Shown: positions 16,487 through 20,919 of the stretch, piece by piece | Numbering within the stretch: position 1 is the stretch's first letter | How the letters are laid out: each line of letters begins with the position of its first letter | NCBI GenBank assembly: GCA_019422005.1 | Contig: JAHZEF010000012.1 | Span: 1-20,919 of the forward strand | Reading direction: 5' to 3' | From: Clostridiales bacterium | GTDB taxonomy: Bacteria; Bacillota; Clostridia; Oscillospirales; Oscillospiraceae | Length of the DNA stretch: 20,919 nucleotides | Position numbers and translations under genes: made by a program | The notes under the pieces: generated by a model | Database searches by the model: none | What the model saw: only the letters and a program-made list of their open reading frames with translations | Told to the model about the DNA's origin: nothing

Positions 16487-17065
16487 TCACGGCAGGCACG
16501 CCTGTGCTTCCCGGGAGGCCGGCGGCAGGGCCTGCAGGACAGTCCAATCGGCCTGCTCATGATACGGCGTACAAACCGATACCATCACCTGTTCCACCTC
16601 CCGCGTCTGAAAGCGGGCTTTCTCCCCCTCCACCGACGCAGCTCCGTTTTTCCAGAGCAGCACGATCTCCTGCGGGCGGCCGTTGAGGCCCTTTCCCGAC
16701 AGTTTCGCCCAGGCTTCCTTCATGGTCCAAAGCTGCAGAAACGCCCGGTCGGCGTCCGGCTGCTCTGCCATCCATTCCAGCTCCCCCGGGTTCATGGTGC
16801 GCTCCGCCACGCCGCGGCGCACCGGACGCACCGTTTCCGCGTCGATGCCGATGGGATGATTGGAAATGGCGCAGAAAGCCATGGTTTTTGTATGCGACAG
16901 AGAGAACTCCAGGTGGCTGCGCAAAAAATACGGCTTTCCAAGCTCTGTCCGCACAATGGGCGGCATTGCACCGCCGGCCAGCCGCCCATAGGCATACTCC
17001 AGCAGCGCATATGCCGTTTCATGACCGTTTTCATGCACGGTCGGCGCACCATAAATATAGAGCAT
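16487..17065 (-). CDS. 4'-phosphopantetheinyl transferase, Sfp type
   Basis: Moves the phosphopantetheine arm of CoA to a serine of carrier proteins (fatty acid, polyketide, peptide synthases). The 192 residues show the family motifs: FSLSHTKT at 54-61, GIDAE with metal ligands D75 and E77, and LWTMKEAWAKLSGKG at 112-126 with E117. The length is short against Sfp (about 224), the N-terminal half being reduced. ATG at 17065 follows AGGAAGTG about 7 bases upstream. No carrier-protein or synthase gene is in the window, so the target is unknown. The gene upstream ends in a terminator only about 40 bases before this start and I see no good promoter in the gap. Confidence 0.9.
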   Translation of the reverse strand: MLYIYGAPTVHENGHETAYALLEYAYGRLAGGAMPPIVRTELGKPYFLRSHLEFSLSHTKTMAFCAISNHPIGIDAETVRPVRRGVAERTMNPGELEWMAEQPDADRAFLQLWTMKEAWAKLSGKGLNGRPQEIVLLWKNGAASVEGEKARFQTREVEQVMVSVCTPYHEQADWTVLQALPPASREAQACLP

Positions 17066-17107
17066 ACGGTTTCACTTCCTGAACTGGGAATCTCCGCCTG
17101 CGGCGGC

Positions 17108-17140
17108 AAAAAAAGAGCTGCTGCAAAGCGCAGCAGCTCT
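17108..17140 (-). terminator. Intrinsic terminator of the zinc-knuckle gene
   Basis: An 11-bp stem pairs 17114-17124 with 17130-17140 around a 5-base loop. On the minus strand seven T (17114-17108) follow. It starts 12 bases past the stop of the zinc-knuckle gene and lies just before the PPTase gene. Confidence 0.88.
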
Positions 17141-17152
17141 CAGGATTGGCAA

Positions 17153-17431
17153 TCAGCCGTTCTCCTTCATGCGAGCGAAACAATCGCTGCAATACACGGG
17201 TCTGTCGGACTTGGGCTCAAACGGGACTTTCGCCTCGCCGCCGCAGGCAGCGCAGGTGGCGGTAAAGTACTCTCTGGGACCACGGGCAGCATTCTTGCGA
17301 GCATCGCGGCAGGCCTTGCAGCGCTGAGGCTCATTCTGGAAGCCTCTCTCAGCATAGAATTCCTGCTCGCCGGCAGTGAATACGAACTCAGCGCCGCATT
17401 CTTTGCAAACTAAAGTCTTGTCTTCGTACAT
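17153..17431 (-). CDS. Small protein with two zinc knuckles
   Basis: A 92-residue, cysteine-rich protein. Two four-cysteine sets are seen: C9, C12, C38, C41 (VCKECGAEF ... RCKACRDARK) and C60, C63, C81, C84 (TCAACGGEA ... YCSDCF). The first resembles the probable zinc-ribbon family often annotated in Clostridia, the second a CxxC/CxxC ribbon. RNA, DNA or protein binding is plausible but not shown. ATG at 17431 follows AGAGAGG. It lies 100 bases downstream of the sigma factor gene on the same strand, with no strong terminator between, so it may share its transcript. It ends at a clear terminator. No signal peptide or membrane segment is seen, so it should be cytoplasmic. Confidence 0.9.
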   Translation of the reverse strand: MYEDKTLVCKECGAEFVFTAGEQEFYAERGFQNEPQRCKACRDARKNAARGPREYFTATCAACGGEAKVPFEPKSDRPVYCSDCFARMKENG

Positions 17432-17525
17432 TGATGTTACCTCTCTTTTGCTTCAAAGTGTTTTGCCCTGACGAATTTGCCCACAAATGCTTGTTGGTCT
17501 TACTAACAGGGTCAGAATATTTGCG

Positions 17526-17541
17526 AACGGCTCACGCCGTT
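17526..17541 (-). other. Small hairpin across the stop codon of the sigma factor gene
   Basis: AACGGC (17536-17541 on the minus strand) pairs with GCCGTT (17526-17531) around a GTGA loop that contains the TGA stop. It is only 6 bp and has no T-run, so it is not a proper terminator; read-through to the zinc-knuckle gene is likely. Confidence 0.35.
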
Positions 17542-18140
17542 GACGCCTGGGGTTGCAGCCGCGCAATCTTTTGCCGAATGCGCTGCACAGCATTGTCCAC
17601 TGCCTTTGTGGACTTGTTGAGGAACCGCGCAATCTCGCGGTAGGACAGTCCTTCCAGATATAACTCCAGCGTTCGGTTTTCCAACGGCGAAAGGATACCG
17701 GAAAGCCGACTCTGAAACTCCGCGAATTCTTCCCTGCCGATCAACAGTTCCTCAGGACTTTTCTCCGTGGGCGGTAGGTTCACTTCATCAGGTGGAGCAT
17801 CCAAAGAGAATGTACAAAGCGGGACGGAGTCATTTAACAGACGATTTTTCGGGGAACCGGCTGCGCGCACTGCAGAAATCAGCCGATTCCGAATGCAGAC
17901 TGCCGCAAACGTTCGAAAAGACGCTTCCCGTCCCGGGTCATAGAGAGCAACCGCATGCAGCAGGCCCAGCATCCCTTCCTGCAGCAGGTCATCAAAATCC
18001 GCTCCGGCCAGGAAATACGGCCTGGCAAATATGCGAACCAGCTTCTGATATCGCCGAACCAGTTCCTCCATTGCCTGGCTGGACTGGCCGCACGCGGTAC
18101 AAAGCTGTTCGTCTGTCAGCGATTCCAAGCTGCCCTGCAT
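17532..18140 (-). CDS. sigH: RNA polymerase sigma factor, SigH (Spo0H)-like
   Basis: Sigma-70 family factor of 202 residues. Region 2 spans about 24-94, with YFLAGADFDDLLQEGMLGLL and SFRTFAAVCIRNRLISAV close to SigH of Bacillus, which starts sporulation and stationary-phase genes. Region 4 is at about 146-195 (LSPLENRTLELYLEGLSYREIA), and VDNAVQRIRQK is the recognition helix end. There is no region 1.1 or 3 and no ECF-type linker. ATG at 18140 has AAGGGAG about 9 bases upstream. It has its own consensus promoter and sits downstream of glmM on the same strand. SigH is the best call; a paralogous sigma of the same type cannot be excluded. Confidence 0.85.
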   Translation of the reverse strand: MQGSLESLTDEQLCTACGQSSQAMEELVRRYQKLVRIFARPYFLAGADFDDLLQEGMLGLLHAVALYDPGREASFRTFAAVCIRNRLISAVRAAGSPKNRLLNDSVPLCTFSLDAPPDEVNLPPTEKSPEELLIGREEFAEFQSRLSGILSPLENRTLELYLEGLSYREIARFLNKSTKAVDNAVQRIRQKIARLQPQASTA

Positions 18141-18166
18141 GATTTGTGTCTCCCTTTACTTTGGTT

Positions 18167-18195
18167 ATTATATGCAGACGTTCACAATTTGTCAA
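18167..18195 (-). promoter_or_regulatory. Perfect consensus sigma-A promoter of the sigma factor gene
   Basis: On the minus strand TTGACA (18195-18190), a 17-base spacer, and TATAAT (18172-18167), matching the consensus at all 12 positions. It lies in the AT-rich 79-base gap between glmM and the sigma gene. No terminator precedes it, so read-through from glmM could add to its output. Confidence 0.93.
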
Positions 18196-18219
18196 TAGTA
18201 AATGAAATTATTTTGCAGT

Positions 18220-19578
18220 TTAAAAAATGTTTTGTGCGTTTTCGACACTTGCCGCCACCAGATCTGCCGCCTTCTGCGCCGTCTCCTGGGTCTCCGCCTC
18301 CACCATCACACGGATCAGCGCTTCCGTACCGGATGCGCGGACCAGAATCCTTCCGTCGCCGCCCAGCATTGCTTCCCCCTCCGCAACCGCGCCGCGCACC
18401 TGCCCGCTCTGGATGAGGGCTTCTCTCTTTTCCCGTTCTGCAGGCCCCTGGACATTCAGCAGGACCTGGGGATACTGCGGCACCGCCGCCGCCAGCTTGC
18501 TCACCGGCATCATGAAGCGGCTGACGATCTGCAGGAACTGCAGCGCCGCCAGCTGGCCGTCGCCGGTCGTCATATGCTCCAGGAAGATGATATGGCCGGA
18601 CTGCTCGCCGCCCAGCACCATCCCCTTTTCCTGCATCATCTCCAGCACGTGCCGATCCCCTACGGCGCTGCACAGCAGCTGCAGGCCATGCTCTCCGGCA
18701 TACCGGTGCAGCCCCAGATTGGACATCACCGTTGCCACAAACCCGTTGTTCTTCAGTTTGCCCTGGCGCTGCAGCTCCGCAGCGCAGATCGCCATCATCC
18801 GGTCCCCGTCCACGCAGGCGCCTTTTTCATCCACCACCAGGCAGCGGTCGGCGTCGCCGTCAAACGCGATGCCCAGATCGTAGCAGCCTGCCACAACCCG
18901 CTGCGACAATCCCGCAAGGTGGGTGGAGCCGCAGTCGGTATTGATATTCACACCGTTGGGCTGATCGTTCATATAGGCCACATCAATATTGAAGCGGCTG
19001 AAGATCCGGCGCGCAGTCTTCGAAGCCGCGCCGTTGGCGCAGTCAATCAGCACCCGCAGTTCCGAAATCTCCGAGGTCACCGTGCCCAGCAGATGGTACG
19101 TGTACCCCTCCAGCGCATGGTGGCCGTTATAGATCTGGCCCAGCGCTTCCCCGGTTTTCACCGGTATTTTGTCCGCAGACAGCACCATCCGCTCAATGGC
19201 CTCTTCCAGCGCGTCATTGAGTTTGAACCCCTGCGCGGAAAACATTTTGATTCCGTTGTACGGGTAGGGATTGTGCGACGCTGAAATCACCACGCCCGCG
19301 TCGGCATGATTGCTGACCGTCAGATAAGCCACGGCCGGCGTCGGCACCACGCCCAGCTGAACCACATTGGCGCCGCCGGCGCACAGTCCCGCGCTCAGCG
19401 CCGCCTCAATCATATCCGATGAAATCCGGGTATCCTTACCGACCACAACCAGCGGCCGGCGGCCGGACGTCTCCGTCAGCTGGTATGCTGCGGCCAGCCC
19501 CACCCGATAAGCCAGCGCGTTGTCCAGCGTCTCATTGGCAATGCCGCGGATCCCATCCGTTCCAAACAGTGTCCCCAT
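18220..19578 (-). CDS. glmM: Phosphoglucosamine mutase
   Basis: Interconverts glucosamine 6-phosphate and glucosamine 1-phosphate on the way to UDP-GlcNAc for peptidoglycan. The 452 residues match the family length. FGTDGIRG stands at 5-12, the phosphoserine site is S101 in SASHNP, the metal loop is DGDADR at 240-245, sugar-binding GGEQSGH lies near 326-332, and RASGTEALIRVMVEA is the phosphate-binding C-terminal loop. ATG at 19578 follows AAGGAGG with a rather long spacing of 11 bases. The gap from ruvB is 27 bases, so they are likely one transcript. In many Firmicutes glmM follows cdaA and ybbR; those genes are not here. Confidence 0.97.
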   Translation of the reverse strand: MGTLFGTDGIRGIANETLDNALAYRVGLAAAYQLTETSGRRPLVVVGKDTRISSDMIEAALSAGLCAGGANVVQLGVVPTPAVAYLTVSNHADAGVVISASHNPYPYNGIKMFSAQGFKLNDALEEAIERMVLSADKIPVKTGEALGQIYNGHHALEGYTYHLLGTVTSEISELRVLIDCANGAASKTARRIFSRFNIDVAYMNDQPNGVNINTDCGSTHLAGLSQRVVAGCYDLGIAFDGDADRCLVVDEKGACVDGDRMMAICAAELQRQGKLKNNGFVATVMSNLGLHRYAGEHGLQLLCSAVGDRHVLEMMQEKGMVLGGEQSGHIIFLEHMTTGDGQLAALQFLQIVSRFMMPVSKLAAAVPQYPQVLLNVQGPAEREKREALIQSGQVRGAVAEGEAMLGGDGRILVRASGTEALIRVMVEAETQETAQKAADLVAASVENAQNIF

Positions 19579-19605
19579 AATTCAGATTACCTCCTTGCTG
19601 CAAAA

Positions 19606-20643
19606 TCAAATCCCAAACTGCTGCTGCCCCGGGCCCTCCAGATGCAGATGCGCATACGCCGGCTGCGTCACGCAGCGGCCCCGGGGGGTTCTTGTCAAAT
19701 AACCGATCTGCATCAGATACGGTTCGTAAACGTCTTCCAGCGTCACGGCTTCCTCGCCGATGGTGGCCGCCAGCGTTTCCAAGCCGACAGGCCCGCCGCC
19801 GTAATTCTGAATAATGGCCGTGAGCATCCGGCGGTCAATGGCGTCCAGCCCCAGGGAATCGATCTCCAGCTGGGTCAGCGCAGGGTCGGCCGCCTTTCTT
19901 GTGATCACACCGTCGTAGTAAATCTGCGCAAAATCGCGCACACGCCGGAGGATCCGGTTTGCAATCCGCGGCGTCCCCCTGGAGCGCGCCGCAATTTCCT
20001 CGGCTCCGTCCGGAGCGATTTCCATACCCAGCAGCGCGGCGCTCCGCGCCACAATCCGGGACAGTTCCTCCCGGCTGTAGAGCTCCAGCCGCAGCTGTAC
20101 GCCGAACCGGTCCCGCAGCGGCGAGGAAAGCTGGCCGGCCCGGGTGGTGGCGCCCACCAGCGTGAACCGGGGCAGATCCAGCCGAATGGAATTGGCCGAG
20201 GGCCCCTTGCCGATCATAATATCGATGGCAAAGTCCTCCATGGCCGGATAGAGAATCTCCTCCACCGTCCGGTTCAGGCGGTGGATCTCGTCAATAAACA
20301 ATACGTCGCCGGGGTTCAAATTGGTCAGCAGCGCCGCCAGATCGCCGGTTTTCTCAATGGCCGGCCCGGACGTAATCCGCATGCTGACCCCCATCTCATT
20401 GGCAATAATGCCTGCCAGCGTCGTCTTTCCAAGTCCCGGCGGGCCATACAGCAGGACATGGTCCAGCGGTTCCCCCCGCCGGCGGGCCGCTTCGATATAG
20501 ACGGAAAGGTTTCCCTTCGCCTTTTCCTGGCCGGTATAATCCGCCAGCGTCTTGGGGCGGAGCGAAAACTCCCCCTCATCCTGAGGCGTCAGGGAAGCAG
20601 TCACCAGAGGCGCTTCCAGATCCTGTGAAAAATCAATACTCAA
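19606..20643 (-). CDS. ruvB: Holliday junction branch migration ATPase RuvB
   Basis: AAA+ motor that moves Holliday junctions together with RuvA. The 345 residues carry Walker A GPPGLGKT at 67-74, Walker B DEIH at 118-121, the sensor and arginine-finger region GATTRAG with SSPLRDRFG at about 163-180, and the winged-helix end GYLTRTPRGR. The start is a TTG at 20643, preceded by AAGGAGG; no in-frame ATG exists before the Walker A motif, and MSIDFS followed by LRPKTLADYTGQ is right for the family. The ruvA stop is 12 bases upstream, so the two are coupled. Confidence 0.97.
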   Translation of the reverse strand: MSIDFSQDLEAPLVTASLTPQDEGEFSLRPKTLADYTGQEKAKGNLSVYIEAARRRGEPLDHVLLYGPPGLGKTTLAGIIANEMGVSMRITSGPAIEKTGDLAALLTNLNPGDVLFIDEIHRLNRTVEEILYPAMEDFAIDIMIGKGPSANSIRLDLPRFTLVGATTRAGQLSSPLRDRFGVQLRLELYSREELSRIVARSAALLGMEIAPDGAEEIAARSRGTPRIANRILRRVRDFAQIYYDGVITRKAADPALTQLEIDSLGLDAIDRRMLTAIIQNYGGGPVGLETLAATIGEEAVTLEDVYEPYLMQIGYLTRTPRGRCVTQPAYAHLHLEGPGQQQFGI

Positions 20644-20655
20644 TCCGCCGCCTCC

Positions 20656-20919
20656 TTACTGTGTCACCATGGAACGCAGGCACTGCCGTACAATTTCTTC
20701 CACGCGCATGGAGTCCACCGGGATCCCGCGCAGCGCAGCCCCGATCTCTGCCTGGGAGTATCCCAGCGCCGCCAGCGCCGCGGAAGCCTCGGCCACTTTT
20801 CCTCCTCCGGATGCCGGCGCGGCCGGGCCGGGCGTTTCCAGCTGCATCTGTTCGCCGGCTATTTTATCCTTCAGCTCCAGGATAATCTTCTTCGCCGTCT
20901 TGGGGCCAATCCCCGGCGC
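20656..20919 (-). CDS. ruvA: Holliday junction DNA-binding protein RuvA, C-terminal part
   Basis: The frame continues past the right window edge. The 87 residues seen begin with APGIGPKTAKKIILELKD, the second helix-hairpin-helix of RuvA domain II, followed by an Ala/Gly/Pro-rich flexible linker and the small domain III (EASAALAALGYSQAEI) that contacts RuvB. It ends at a TAA at 20656-20658. The start lies outside the window; an internal ATG at 20847 is not the start because the upstream residues are clearly RuvA. Immediate neighbour of ruvB, as usual. Confidence 0.95.
   Translation of the reverse strand, partial: APGIGPKTAKKIILELKDKIAGEQMQLETPGPAAPASGGGKVAEASAALAALGYSQAEIGAALRGIPVDSMRVEEIVRQCLRSMVTQ

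Noticed and set aside
1..20919. Mobile elements, CRISPR arrays, prophage or defence genes
   Set aside because: No transposase or integrase-like product, no spaced direct repeats and no recognisable defence domain; gene content is housekeeping with conserved order.

Overview
The window looks like a GC-rich chromosome segment from a spore-forming Clostridia lineage, probably Oscillospiraceae-like. The evidence is a PolC-type DNA polymerase III, the Firmicutes gene order pyrH-frr-uppS-cdsA-dxr-rseP-ispG-polC, a SigH-like sporulation sigma factor, strong AGGAGG ribosome binding sites and clear sigma-A promoters. This lineage call is inferred from gene order and protein character, not from a database search. 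No mobile element, CRISPR array, rRNA or tRNA was seen.

Layout. Positions 1-154 hold a doubtful rightward open frame that ends in a hydrophobic segment. From 11356 down to 256 runs one leftward operon: pyrH, frr, uppS, cdsA, dxr, rseP, ispG, polC and a small membrane-anchored hypothetical gene. It starts at a promoter near 11389-11417 and stops at an 18-bp hairpin terminator at 192-233. It joins UMP supply, ribosome recycling, the MEP isoprenoid pathway (dxr, ispG), undecaprenyl diphosphate synthesis (uppS), CDP-diacylglycerol synthesis (cdsA), intramembrane proteolysis (rseP) and replication (polC). glnS is divergent from pyrH, with its own promoter at 11486-11514 and a strong terminator at 13329-13366.

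From 13483 to 16366 lies a divergent cell-envelope pair: a membrane-anchored GH25 muramidase (leftward) and a CapA-like metallophosphatase-fold protein (rightward). The latter is translationally coupled to a dCMP deaminase. Both sides have good promoters in the 164-base gap between them.

From 16487 to the right edge everything is leftward: a lone Sfp-type phosphopantetheinyl transferase, a 92-residue protein with two zinc knuckles, a SigH-like sigma factor behind a perfect TTGACA-17-TATAAT promoter, then glmM, ruvB and the C-terminal part of ruvA, cut by the window end.

No gene-free stretch exceeds 300 bases. The window is mostly housekeeping. I found no convincing undescribed system. The better leads are the CapA-like protein with a changed metal-ligand motif and its coupling to dCMP deaminase, long perfect inverted repeats without T-tracts between convergent genes, the unrecognised gene after polC with a poly-G ribosome binding site, and the lone transferase/zinc-knuckle neighbourhood.
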